Part shown: positions 25,901 to 32,299 of the stretch, piece by piece
Layout of the letters: each line of letters opens with the position of its first letter
Numbering within the stretch: position 1 is the stretch's first letter
Assembly: GCA_949316235.1 (NCBI GenBank)
Contig: OX438741.1
Coordinates: 39,284,962-39,348,961, forward strand
DNA from: Oegoconia quadripuncta
Taxonomy: Eukaryota; Arthropoda; Insecta; Lepidoptera; Autostichidae
Length of the DNA stretch: 64,000 nt
Reading direction: 5' to 3'
Notes under the pieces: generated by a model
What the model was told of the DNA's origin: nothing
The model's input: the letters and a program-made list of their open reading frames with translations, nothing else
Databases searched by the model: none
Position numbers and translations under genes: made by a program

Positions 25901-28900
25901 GCTGCCTGCATGGCTTTCTTCTGCATGGATGGAGGGAGACGCAGCTCTCGACGTCTGACTTCGGCGAGTCTCTCTTCAGCTTCAAGTTCGGCTTGCTTGA
26001 TGCGGGCGGCGGTGCTGGCGCTGGTCATGCGTGAACGCACGGAGCCAGGAGCGGGGTGGCGTACACCGGAGGTAGTCGGCGCAGTGGTTTCGTGGTGCGT
26101 ATTCGACGCGTGGAGTCCCTGAGAAGCTGGTTCACGGACTGGAACGGGTGCTCGTGTCTCGCCGGGTTGCTGGTTGCAAGGTTCGTCGGTAGCACTCGGC
26201 GAACCCGGTGGATCTTCGAAAACTCGTCTATCGTCTCCAGATTGGCTTCTTGTCACGACCATCTTCTTGGTTCAATTCCTGCAGTTCTTGCTTGATCCGG
26301 CTCGATGGTCCAAACACTGTGGGGGACAGCAGTGGACTGTATGTGTAAAATATTTCTTCTGCTGGGGAGCGTTCGCTCTTGGTGAATCTTGCTTCAACTA
26401 ATACACTGGTTCTATTTCAATCAGACTTTTATTTCTCCTTAACATGTAGTAGTAGTACAGAAAACAAGAATACAAAACAATGTACAATATCGCTATATTT
26501 ATTCCCTAACTAAGTCTCCCAACTAGTGGGTGTCCGTGAGCAGTGGGCGGGGCGGACGTCCTCTTCTAATCTATTTCCCTCTCGCTCCGACTTGACCTTG
26601 CGGGGAACGTTGTCACTCAACTAGTTAGAGTTGCGTGCATCGGTTGTGAGGGCGTCCGGCCTTCGTGGTCCTTTTCTTGCTCGCTGTCCTTATCACAATG
26701 TATATATCATTTACACTCAAAAACTACAAAAATCCTATATTTTCTCACCTCAAATTAACTGCGCACACATGTTCTTTTACCACATTGACTAAACTGCTTA
26801 TGCACTCTTATAATACTTACTTTGTGTGAGAAACAAAAAAAAAATTATTTATTCAATATGAGTATTCAAAAGCGCTAACGCGATGCTTATCCTTGCGGCG
26901 CGGGTCACGCGTGCTGCGACTGCGACTGCTGGAGGAGAGGTCGGAGGAGTCCGCCGTGGCGCTGGGGTCGGTGCGAGTGTCCGTCCGTCGCTCCGCTCTC
27001 TCCCCGCCCCGCTCCGCTCGCTCCCCGCACCGCTCCACCCGCTCCCCGCACCGCTCCACCCGCTCCCCACCCCGCTCCACTCGCTCCCGGCGCACGCGCG
27101 ACACAGTCAGCCGCTCACAGATTTGCGCCACGCGCGCTATTTGTTCCTGCCCCAATATTTGAAGTATTAGTCATATTCAAAAGGATTCAAACATCCACAT
27201 GAAATTAAAGCTGAAAACCGAAGATGTAAAAATATCTATATACTGAAAAAGAAATAGTAGAAACACTGTAAAGTGGTGACTCACATAAATCCAGCAATCC
27301 ACACCGAGTGAGAGGTGAGAGACTGTGCCCCAACAATGGGAACGTTTATGACTGATGATGATAGGTTACACCTTTCACCAGCAAAGTTTGAATTCAAACA
27401 CGAAAATTGTCACATATCGACTCTTGAAAATACTCCAAACCTGCAGTGTTTTATAAAACGTCGACTGCTCCTCGCTTTCCTTTAAGGAAAATTGTGGTCA
27501 AAAGAAAAGTATTCGATTCCCATTTCCATTTGGAAGTTGTTATGAGATGGGTTAGAAGTTGCGGATTCAATTCCCAGCGATTTATATGTTGAGTTACACA
27601 GTTTGGTTGGTGGTTGGTGGGGTATTTTTAAATCTCCACCTGGCCTACTATCACTGTCTTATCTATTTAACTATGTTGTACAAATATGTTGGGGTTATAT
27701 CGTCACAACTAAAATGATCCCGATATTGTGCATAGAGCAGCCGCTTTCCCAAATACCACCTATGACATGCGCCCCGAGAGGCGATAACTCTGACCTGTTG
27801 GTCGCGCAGCGCACGCTCGCAGACGACGCGGAAGGTGCGCATGGAATTGGTGGAGCCGGTGACGTGCGCCGCCTCCCGCGCCGTGCGCCCGCAGCCCGCC
27901 TCGCCGCGCCTGCGCACCGAGCCTCGCTACTTATGGTGCCTCCTCGTTAGAGCACATTCATGTAACATAAGCAGGCGTTACAATACCGACCCTTGCAGAT
28001 AGTCGTCGGTCACGGGTCGATAACGATAAGCGTCAGTAGGCCGGTACAGGGGCTCTCTACGAGTAATTAAGCAAGAAGGATTTGCACGTGCGCCGGTCAA
28101 AATGCATATTAGTCAGATATATTTAACTAGTACTTACTAGTACATAATACTGCTTTAATGCCGCTGATCGGACGCCGCCCGTTTGCGCTTATTCCTATCT
28201 AGCAGTGGCGAAGGATGAATTAATGTTTAGCAGAAACCGGCCAACCTATAAGCTGGTATCGAGTGGCAACGAGCCACATTTCATATACCTACTTAAGCGA
28301 GTCAACAGATTGTATAAGAAGGAAGACATATGTTAAGCGTCTGATCAACTGGTAGCAGCATATATAAGTATTTTTAATATTTTGGTAGGGACAAGAATCG
28401 CGTTACATGGACATTTCACCACTGGATTATCTAGTATGGATGGTCGTTACTAAATATTATGAATAAGAAGCGAGTCGTCGCCCGGCTTCGAGGCAATAGA
28501 TAGATAGATAAAGCGTTTATTTGCATATTAGAGAAACACATACAAAAATATTCGACGCAACAATTATTCTGCTTAGTGTTAAAAAAGTGCTTAAAAAACT
28601 AGATACGCCCATCGACCGTCCTAAAGCTTGGAATGTGTTATAGCTTAATGTCCATGGCCACTTGACATCTCACTGCGGATTCAGACGCGAGCCGCATAAA
28701 CAAGTTTACAGAATAACCACTGAACCGACCAGGCGGCTGGCCCGGAATCATTGACTGGAGACGTAATAAAGGGAAAAGCAACCGAACTCATATGATGTCT
28801 GACGAGTTTACAAAAACTCTCTGATGATTAATTACTACAGGATGACGGATGGTAAAGCATGTTTTAACCGCCTCTGTGGCTCAATGTTAACAATATAGGG

Positions 28901-30149
28901 TTTACAAACCTCAGGACGCGAGTTCGATTTCGAACGGGGTATATGATTAGTACCTACTTGGTTTGTTTGATGGTTACGCATTTTTCAATGTCCACCTAGA
29001 TAGCTACCACTATCTTGTCTGCCAAGTATCAATGTTGTGTAGCGGCTATTACAGATTAGATAGCCAGTCTCCCAAATTAAGTTGAGGGTTCCGGATGAGC
29101 AAGCTTCCTCTTCACTTCACATCAGGTGTGTAAGGGGGCCGTATATCATCACCCGTCCATATGCGACGATAATACGCGTCGGCGATATACGGATCGGCCG
29201 AATAATATAAGTATGTGCAGACTATGCGCTATGGGGCATCTTCTATTGCTTCCCTACGTGTCCCGACGCTTGTACGCTACAGCAGTGGTAGCATGACAAC
29301 TTGCCATATAGTTTATCACACATTTTAATGCGGTCATCTGTCAAAAGGAGGCACATAACAGCCGTACAAACTTTGTCAGATGCGCGCGATATACGCGTGG
29401 TAAACTAGATGGCCTGTGGTCATGCTACACATGCAGAACCTCTGCGATACCACAGACAGTGTCGTAAGCGTGGCCACGTTCTGGCTCTTAAGAATCTGAT
29501 ATTGTTGCCATCAACTCGCTAAGGCTTTAAAATGTGTGTGACCTGTGCGAGCGATGGCGGCGCGGCACGTAGCTGCCGTCAGAGAGGCCGGAGTCGTGCG
29601 AGTAACGCTTGTCGCGCGGCGCGCTGTCGCTGCTGCTGGACGCCAGCTTGCGCGTCGGGCCCCCTCCTCCCGCTCCCGCCGTCAGCCCCCCGCCGTCCAC
29701 CACGAGCCGCTCGGGGCCGCTGCAAACCATTACCATAAATAAAAGAATACCTATGAGATCGCACGATGCTGAGACGTGTCGTCTGAACATGGCGGAGAAG
29801 CTAATGGTTGTCACATTTACAAATTATTTAATTGTTTCAATTTAACAACTTATAGGTGGTTTACGTATACGTTTATTGCCTTTGTGTTCCCTACATGCCG
29901 TATACTAGTGTAGGGTTTGGGGTTTTGTTGCCTTTGTGTTACCCTACATGTCCTACACTAGTGATACGTACCGCATGTCGTCGTTCCGCCGGCCCTGCGC
30001 ATGAGGGCGCACGGCCCCGCGCATGTACCGGTCGAGGTCGATGATGTCGACCCCCCCGCCCCCGCCTCTGCCCCCCGCCCCGCCGCCGGCCCCCGACCAC
30101 GAGCCCGACGACGACCGCGGCGACATCTCGCCGTGTCCGCGGCAACACC
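10724..30149 (-). CDS. Unrecognised multi-exon protein with low-complexity linkers and C-terminal Cys cluster (gene B)
   Basis: Exons on the minus strand: 30149-29972, 29719-29543, 27909-27795, 27146-26880, 14101-13835, 12971-12709, 11624-11540, 10945-10724. Junction phases agree throughout (1574 bases, about 523 residues). In order: Gly/Ser-rich start with DIIDLDRYMRG; a Ser-rich stretch with SHDSGLSDGSY; helical MRTFRVVCERALRDQQ joined to EQIARVAQICERL; an Arg-Glu heptad-like repeat; helical SDECKTYKIIMSKLDELNRR; Ala-Pro and Pro tracts; LHAAHLVARHRRSGRLN; a Ser/Asp segment; and a C-terminal C-x2-C-x9-C-x5-C cluster. AATAAA follows the stop by about 50 bases. A Met at 30126 could be the start, or an upstream exon may exist. 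The phase-1 start of the 30149 exon otherwise implies one. I do not recognise the family. The pattern suits a cytoplasmic scaffold or coiled-coil protein, but no function should be assigned. One donor (GTTAGC at 26879) is weak. Confidence 0.68.
11540..11624 (-). CDS. Gene B exon: Ser/Asp-rich
   Basis: An 85-base exon needed to reconcile the phases of its neighbours. Acceptor TTGGCAG, donor GTTAGT. It encodes SVIQCESSDASDSSARDVRC and then GFDLEDPVH. Position, phase and composition all fit. An alternative donor five bases inside CCTGTGCAT would shorten it by two codons and keep the frame. Confidence 0.6.
12223..12285 (+). repeat. SINE family 1, 3'-end fragment
   Basis: Contains CTTCGGCCTCATCTTCACTT, AACATCAGGTGTGATTGAGG and GTTGTGCGTTATAAA. 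It lies within a gene B intron. Confidence 0.55.
12709..12971 (-). CDS. Gene B exon: helix, Pro-rich tract, basic helix
   Basis: Acceptor TGCACAG, donor GTCTCC, 263 bases. It reads TVAASRLVERAVGGRDVPPP, ARRLAALRALELDIAPHDAL, a Pro/Ala tract and LHAAHLVARHRRSGRLNVAT. It ends two bases into a codon that the 11624 exon completes. Confidence 0.68.
13235..13510 (+). pseudogene. LINE reverse-transcriptase C-terminal relic (R1/LOA type)
   Basis: Plus-strand translations in two frames read ITYAAGCA near 13330 and SDTTKAYRST near 13395, then EARGAGELWKRKG near 13465. This order (YAAGCW-like, T.AYRT, ...A...W..K) is that of the region after the RT domain in R1-clade LINEs. It is frameshifted and lies in a gene B intron. 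Confidence 0.5.
13835..14101 (-). CDS. Gene B exon: coiled-coil start and Ala-Pro tract
   Basis: Acceptor ATTCCAG, donor GTCAGT, 267 bases, phase 0 at both ends. It begins SDECKTYKIIMSKLDELNRR, then a Gly/Ala stretch, SGSASVSVCDKRVATD and a long alternating Ala-Pro tract. The tract is read from the helical frame; the other frames give only Arg/Gly or Pro runs. Confidence 0.68.
14230..14750 (+). pseudogene. Old LINE reverse-transcriptase fragment, 5' part (split by BEL element)
   Basis: Plus-strand pieces read KILERLMNTRLANYLERFNI at 14230, LAKAFDTVS near 14420, LPVSYGVPQDSILGLTLFFV near 14570 and NLLTLNVDKTM at the right end. These are RT motifs in order, with stops and frameshifts. The reading continues across the BEL insertion at 26701 (TMYISFTLKN), which shows the LINE was there first. 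Confidence 0.75.
14751..15128 (-). repeat. 3' LTR of BEL/Pao element
   Basis: Same 378-bp sequence as 26318-26695, preceded on the element strand by a polypurine tract. The integrase reading frame ends at 15050, inside this LTR. Confidence 0.92.
15050..15926 (-). pseudogene. BEL/Pao integrase, C-terminal part
   Basis: The frame resumes with VASLTTDSAIMALRRMAARR, the second catalytic Asp in YSDNATNFKG and the catalytic Glu in PNQGGAWERL. The C-terminal region with GDMVIVTDATLPRNTWPRG follows, and the stop at 15050 lies 79 bases inside the 3' LTR. The piece is open throughout; its separation from the N-terminal part is due only to the LINE. Confidence 0.85.
16281..19196 (-). CDS. LINE ORF2: endonuclease-reverse transcriptase
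   Basis: 971 codons. The apparent start may be the inner Met at about 19160 (MANLNIYYQNIRGLRTKCPD), which begins the APE-type endonuclease. Endonuclease motifs follow: LVETWLHDSI, GGGVIILTKR and LLAGDFNLSCIKW. RT motifs come in order: VPIHKKGSKSQVTNYRPISI, GFLKGRSTQTNM, DIEKAFDRVDH (first catalytic Asp), GVPQGSHLGPLLYNAYLYDI and FLMYADDTKIF (catalytic YADD). A C-terminal stretch with YVRSILEYGCIIWSP and a Lys/Cys-rich tail ends at 16281. All catalytic residues that I can check are present, so the copy may be competent. Confidence 0.9.
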   Translation of the reverse strand: MFFFDLIIITKMANLNIYYQNIRGLRTKCPDLYRSIATEDYDIIILVETWLHDSILDSELCDSRYDVFRRDRNLILTKKKSGGGVIILTKRTLCAITRPEWSNNSLFESLWVTIPKSALASQVGSLHIAATYIPGETNSDHQVQNIESFILDTKSVISSNTNDSFLLAGDFNLSCIKWSSLGHTIVKEGSSSFQEAASNFLDELNLLNLIQHNTLTNSCNNTLDLVFTNFSIELKQCDSSLLTVDVFHPPFIIDASDITTEPFKTNNSPRFRFHKCDYERTIEYLSKVQWDNLLLEGNVDDAVDTLYEYIYNSFKLFIPLKTIRRNTYPIWYTPAVIRISREKVKAHGRWKKYGNQRDYQVFSLLRARLQRVETVCYNKFIENIQSSIKSNPKHLWSYIKSRRNMTSNYPSKVTYKGNDYTGEAICSAFNSFFQSVFQEPASTYPPLYLAPPYTDSSACISSVSITKDDVLKLIKSLDVSKGAGPDNTPPLYIKKCCSALALPLSIIFNRSVKEGVFPQLWKVANVVPIHKKGSKSQVTNYRPISILNVFNKIFEKIVYNRIYPIITNAIPEQQHGFLKGRSTQTNMTIFFNYLLTKMEEGKQIDVIYTDIEKAFDRVDHVILLRKLEHIGICGDLLRWIKSYLSNRSQLVVIGGCKSDLICISSGVPQGSHLGPLLYNAYLYDIYTCFVNSQFLMYADDTKIFLDAINVRDCNKLQDDLHRLSTYYEVNRIKININKCQTITFSRRRTNCDFNYNINNIYIERVTAVRDLGIVLDHKLIMDIHISTIVDKAYKGLGFLKRTCQYFTDVACLKSIYFAYVRSILEYGCIIWSPRYNIYIDKIEKIQYKFLKFLNYRTRTYLKEYKVSCKHHKLLTLNDRRHLLDMAFLYDILNSNIDCPAIVSEISYFTPCKRTRHTVMLHVPSRRTNYSQNSVFTRISKNYNCNFADFDPFINSKDYLDRITNKLFVSNY
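19178..20257 (-). CDS. Third open frame between LINE ORF1 and ORF2 (unknown, hydrophobic)
   Basis: About 360 codons from the first ATG at 20257 (MGMGKKLYNSRSTSGFGTFD) to TAA at 19178. It overlaps the end of ORF1 by about 100 bases and the first ATG of ORF2 (19196) by 19 bases, each in another frame. It fills the entire roughly 950-base spacer. It is rich in Ile, Tyr, Asn, Leu and His, with hydrophobic stretches near residue 35 (NIVFIILIISLVLCVSHM) and near residue 310 (YVLWVCCIVTVVILPMQAY). No known domain is recognised. Long open frames are not expected by chance in sequence this AT-rich, but the codon usage is odd (many AT-rich codons) and the frame could be non-functional. Confidence 0.45.
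   Translation of the reverse strand: MGMGKKLYNSRSTSGFGTFDHHRNGERSNSKNALNIVFIILIISLVLCVSHMSSYTSLHNIITQYLSKHHFYNHKHTLIANFHYTILIFNAYFLSIILRNPLHKSLYNYSHPSNLFPTSVCKILTPLSYEVLIKYNNCIYYVFIPYYNDQNFNQSNYILYLSLSYQYHISNKFITIYHKNFLKQKIYTKRSNSHLLIMYILNNCMYLNGCWTNIASHSNTCYCHRRLEAAAFGGLFCPYLQFPSLHCRFKLSHIYVQFLINVTQIRPRDIISFILIYKLNTIDYYTIITSSINYVLWVCCIVTVVILPMQAYNGMPFSCIYGVLLRVVLLHRCLNFHRGDFDNNHITNNYIPHACSFLI
20155..21159 (-). CDS. LINE ORF1 protein
   Basis: 334 codons starting MTFHSPTSSKAASLTDLTKS. Residues about 45-180 form a long coiled coil rich in Ser, Asn, Gln and Glu (SLETFKTEVNTSISNM and RIDILQQRMNKYDEHL). Residues about 185-330 contain NIEISGLPE, RPRNIIVKFKLRLTKDNIIA and HLTVFNKNLLKKTNERKAQK, a pattern shared with coiled-coil-plus-RRM ORF1 proteins that bind LINE RNA and chaperone nucleic acid. 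It ends DLIQKMR at 20155. Its last 108 bases overlap the middle frame. Confidence 0.8.
   Translation of the reverse strand: MTFHSPTSSKAASLTDLTKSQSNEHTLDSFVNFRKRKQPPEVDALESMLDIHMKKIQSSLETFKTEVNTSISNMIMTEMNKLSTTSNEIKSDINQLRSEYSEIKNSLAAMYTVQQDTSSTITDMQTSIEFSSNRIDILQQRMNKYDEHLKSDSKLNNELLDVKKCLHDFQLQLNRQQQHERINNIEISGLPEIKNENLGGILLQIAKHAGVDLSPEDIVHINRVRPMKSIQGRPRNIIVKFKLRLTKDNIIAGIRKQRGITTKDLNMGGDRKPVYINEHLTVFNKNLLKKTNERKAQKGWKWVWVKNCTILARQADLAPLITIETENDLIQKMR
21475..23992 (-). pseudogene. BEL/Pao reverse transcriptase, RNase H and N-terminal integrase, broken
   Basis: The RT begins after the TGA at 24035 and carries KVRIVFDAAAV and the catalytic TADIEEMFL region. A frameshift near 23340-23384 separates these from the YMDD box (EDHYMDDFVSSH). 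RNase H follows (VFCDASQEAYATAAYW, YWTDSRTVLHWI), then the integrase HHCC domain (HANAGHASRERVVNELRQRY...CAHC) and the first core Asp (LDYFGP). The coding sequence stops abruptly at the nested LINE junction; residues past AVHL are LINE leader. The rest of the integrase is at 15050-15926. Confidence 0.85.
24035..26262 (-). pseudogene. BEL/Pao gag and protease, broken
   Basis: The first frame starts MVVTRSQSGDDRRVFEDPPG at 26262 and shifts frame near 25900. The second frame runs through the gag core (LPTFTGAPGEWLPFKAAM), a CCHC knuckle (CFKCINKAHRRNHC) followed by a second Cys/His cluster, and the aspartic protease motif ALLDEGSSITLIDEEL, to a TGA at 24035 after TQLGWVIHGTAP. Downstream of the TGA the same frame stays open into the RT, so this is a single nonsense codon and not a frame change. 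Domain order and lengths are normal for the family. Confidence 0.85.
26296..26312 (-). promoter_or_regulatory. Primer-binding site
   Basis: Five bases inside the 5' LTR the plus strand reads TCCGGCTCGATGGTCCA, which looks like a tRNA 3' acceptor/T-arm end with CCA. It resembles tRNA-Tyr ends, but the tRNA identity is only a suggestion. Confidence 0.55.
26318..26695 (-). repeat. 5' LTR of BEL/Pao element
   Basis: Plus strand reads TGTGGGGGACAG...TTATCA, so the element-strand LTR starts TGATAAGG and ends CCCCCACA. Length 378 bp, matching 14751-15128. Confidence 0.92.
26701..26850 (+). pseudogene. Old LINE reverse-transcriptase fragment, 3' part
   Basis: Directly after the right target duplication the frame from 14750 continues as YISFTLKNYKNPIF, the usual lysine-rich stretch after the RT core. 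It fades into A-rich sequence near 26840. Confidence 0.55.
26880..27146 (-). CDS. Gene B exon: helix plus Arg-Glu repeat
   Basis: Acceptor GGGGCAG, phase 0. It encodes EQIARVAQICERLTVSRVRR, four copies of a 21-base repeat (27002-27085) and a Ser/Arg tail. The donor is taken as GTTAGC at 26879 because it gives phase 0 into the 14101 exon. The frame otherwise runs on to a stop at 26853 next to AATAAA, so a short isoform ending there is a real alternative. Confidence 0.62.
27002..27085 (-). repeat. Coding minisatellite, four 21-bp units
   Basis: Four consecutive 21-base units (plus strand CCCCGCACCGCTCCACCCGCT and variants) encode repeated Glu-Arg-Val/Ala-Glu-Arg-Cys/Gly-Gly heptapeptides within gene B. 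Confidence 0.85.
27795..27909 (-). CDS. Gene B exon: first helical segment
   Basis: Acceptor GTGCGCAG, donor GTCAGA, 115 bases. It ends TGSTNSMRTFRVVCERALRD plus QQ, an amphipathic helix that continues directly into the next exon. Confidence 0.72.
28867..29131 (+). mobile_element. SINE family 1, with head, 3' truncated
   Basis: Head ACCGCCTCTGTGGCTCAATG with a diverged B box (GAGTTCGATTTCG), body through ACTTCACATCAGGTGTG. It lies in a gene B intron. Confidence 0.6.
29543..29719 (-). CDS. Gene B exon: Ser-rich
   Basis: Acceptor TTTGCAG, donor GTCACA, 177 bases. It completes an Arg codon, then reads GPERLVVDGGG, a glycine stretch, TRKLASSSSDSAPRDKRYSH, DSGLSDGSY and a basic PRRHRSH end. Strong GC contrast with both flanks. 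Confidence 0.72.
29972..30149 (-). CDS. Gene B exon: Gly/Ser-rich, possible start Met
   Basis: Acceptor TTGTCAG, donor GTACGT. The chosen frame reads CCRGHGEMSPRSSSGSWSGA, a glycine tract, then VDIIDLDRYMRGAVRPHAQG. Only this frame joins in phase to the next exon. The ATG at 30126-30124 has a purine at -3 and may be the true start, which would make the first bases leader. Confidence 0.65.
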
Positions 30150-30400
30150 CTGACAACAACACGTGTATTATCTATAAAGAGATAATTAAATAAAAATACA
30201 AAGATGTAATAATCCGCTACTAAAGAGACTGGTGCCTGTACTAGGCTAGGAGGGTCCTGTACGACAGGAAACCAGCCGAAAAAAATTAACATCGCTAAAA
30301 AATTGCCGCTTAGCTCGCTTGCGTTCGATCGCTGAAGGTACCACAAAAGATAAACATCTAATGGATAGATTTATTAAGTTATTAGCGATCGAACGTTTTA

Positions 30401-30727
30401 ACCGCCTCCGTAGCTCAAAGTAAACAACGTTGGGTTTCGGATGTCGCGGGTTCGATCCCAGCGGGGTACATATTTAAGTACTCGGTTTGGTTGGTGGTAG
30501 GGCATTTTAAATGTTCGCCTGGCTAGCTACCATTATTTTATCTAAATCTGCCGCCAAGCAACAATGTTAATAGCATTGTTGTGTTCCGGTTATCAGAGAT
30601 AAGATAGCCAGTCCCCCAAATGTGTTGGGGTTTCCGGGTCAGTACGCTTCCACCTTCGACCTCATCTTCACTTAACATCAGGTGTGATTGATGTGAAGTA
30701 CCAAACCGTTGTGCATATAAAAAAAGG
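30401..30727 (+). mobile_element. SINE family 1, most complete copy
   Basis: A tRNA-like head (ACCGCCTCCGTAGCTCAAAG, B box GGGTTCGATCCCAGCGGGG), a body with GGTTGGTGGTAGGGCATTTT and CGGTTATCAGAGATAAGATA, and a 3' end CATCAGGTGTGATTG...TTGTGCATA plus an A tail. Pol III boxes in the head and lack of coding capacity define it as a tRNA-derived SINE. Confidence 0.75.
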
Positions 30728-31494
30728 TAAAAATTCTTAGGTAGTACGACGTGCTCTTTGGTGTAGTCGATAGAGACCCTGACCCGCAGTTATGTCCAGG
30801 GATGATTATCATCTAAATAGTCTGATGTTTTATAATATGCTTTCGTATTAAGTTTCTGTTTCAGAAACATCTGAAACCCTATCAAACATGATAGGGTTTG
30901 TCACCAGGGTGGTACCTACCATAAGAAGGTTAATATCTGATGATGTACTCTGCAGATGGTGATGGATGGTGGATGGTGCAGTGGAACCTCACTATTCAGT
31001 TTATGAACATATAGCTTAATTTGAGGCAACACTTTTTACTTTTTAATACTTTTTGTACGCTGGCAATTATTTGCCCCTTCTGAATATGGCTTCGGACTGC
31101 GATCCCACAATATTTTATTTAAATTAGTTTTCTTGACAATATAGTACATTTAAACAGTTATTTAATCTTGTTTTATTACAAACACTCACTGAGGTTGGTT
31201 GTTTTGCCAATGGTTGAATTATAATAGTTAAAGGTAAACGTTGAATCCCAGTAAAAGTAAAAAGCCAAAATGTCAGGATTTCAGAGTTATCTTCTGGAGA
31301 AGTAAATTTTCAAAATTTCCAGATAAATAATTGGTACACGCCTCCCTCGTGGCATTAAACTTTATTGTTAATGCCAATTGGTCTTAATCTGTTTAGTCTG
31401 GACATCATATGAAATGTCGGGAGGATCCGGACGAATCCCGACCATCTGGCAGCCGTAGTCATGACGCCAAGGTGTAGGTATGTGCGGTACTCAC

Positions 31495-31529
31495 AGCAGT
31501 CTCAGAGGGTCGGCGGCGGGCGCTGGCGC
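31495..31529 (-). other. Possible upstream (5' leader) exon of gene B
   Basis: A GC-rich 35-base segment lies between CGCCCAG and a strong donor GTGAGT, 1.3 kb upstream of the first firm gene B exon. Read in the phase that exon requires it contains TGA, so it could only be untranslated leader, joined to the Met at 30126. A polymorphic-looking CA repeat lies next to it. Confidence 0.25.
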
Positions 31530-31978
31530 CTGGGCGGACGCATCCACAGCATGGCACACACACACACACGGGCGCCAATCCCCACTACACTCACCACACA
31601 CAATTCACACCAAAACAACCGTCCCCGAGCGACACCAGCTGACATTCACTGATAGATCACCGGGTCACCGCGCGATGACATGCCTGTTCGTGTTTTTGAC
31701 AGGAGATGCTGGCAGTTCGTGTAGAGGTTTTATTGTAAGTTAGATATTCTGAATGAGGCCATCAATATTGATAGGCCCTTCGCGTGCCAATTTCAAATGA
31801 CATGGTATACAATAATCCTATATTTAATATTGACTAAGGCTTACTTGTTAGGTTAAGTACTGTTAGTGTAAGTTGTGAGAATAATTGAATTGAATTTTTC
31901 TTTTCTTATCCCATTTCATTGTAAAATTTCGCAGTTACATAAACTATTTGTAGTGACCTTGATTCCTTGGAATATGGG

Positions 31979-32298
31979 TCGAGTATTAATGAATCAATCT
32001 CAATAGAAGTCTTGAGGCTGCATCAACCGAGATGAGTCTTAAGCAGTTGACGCTATCTCAAGCTCGGTGCTAATTTATAAACCAATCTTGAGGTCTACTC
32101 AACTGAGATCACTTCTCAAGTATTCGCCTCAGCGGCGAATGAATGATAGTCTTGAGTTTCCTTTACTAATACGCGCACCTCTCACGTGAGTACTGCTTGA
32201 GTATGCACATGCTTTTCAGGTCTCAAGTGAGGTTTATTAATCAACACGTTTACTTGAGACAGGTCACAAGACTGTTCTCAGTCTTGAGAATAGTTTAT
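31979..32298 (-). mobile_element. Long MITE of the GGCCCGTATTAATAAA family
   Basis: Contains CTCAATAGAAGTCTTGAGGC, ACCAATCTTGAGGTCTACTC and TACTTGAGACAGGTCACAAG, the reverse complement of the copy at 61131-61463. Internal short direct and inverted TCTTGAG/CTCAAGA words give it much secondary structure. Confidence 0.65.
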
Positions 32299-32299
32299 T

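Larger units (their letters stand above)
14751..26695 (-). mobile_element. BEL/Pao LTR retrotransposon, complete but with disrupted ORFs and a nested LINE
   Basis: Two LTRs of 378 bp that look identical by eye bound the element, and CAATG is duplicated at 14746-14750 and 26696-26700. On the minus strand the order is 5' LTR, primer-binding site next to the LTR, gag, protease, RT/RNase H, integrase, polypurine tract (15129-15138), 3' LTR. This is the order of BEL/Pao elements. It lies in the gene B intron between the 26880 and 14101 exons, in the same orientation as the gene, and inside an older LINE. A 5.5 kb LINE interrupts the integrase. The gag start and RT each carry a frameshift, and a stop separates protease from RT, so this copy should not make a full polyprotein. 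Confidence 0.92.

Noticed and set aside
31495..31529. Coding exon joined to gene B
   Set aside because: In the phase needed by the next exon it contains TGA, so a coding role was dropped and only a possible leader exon is listed.
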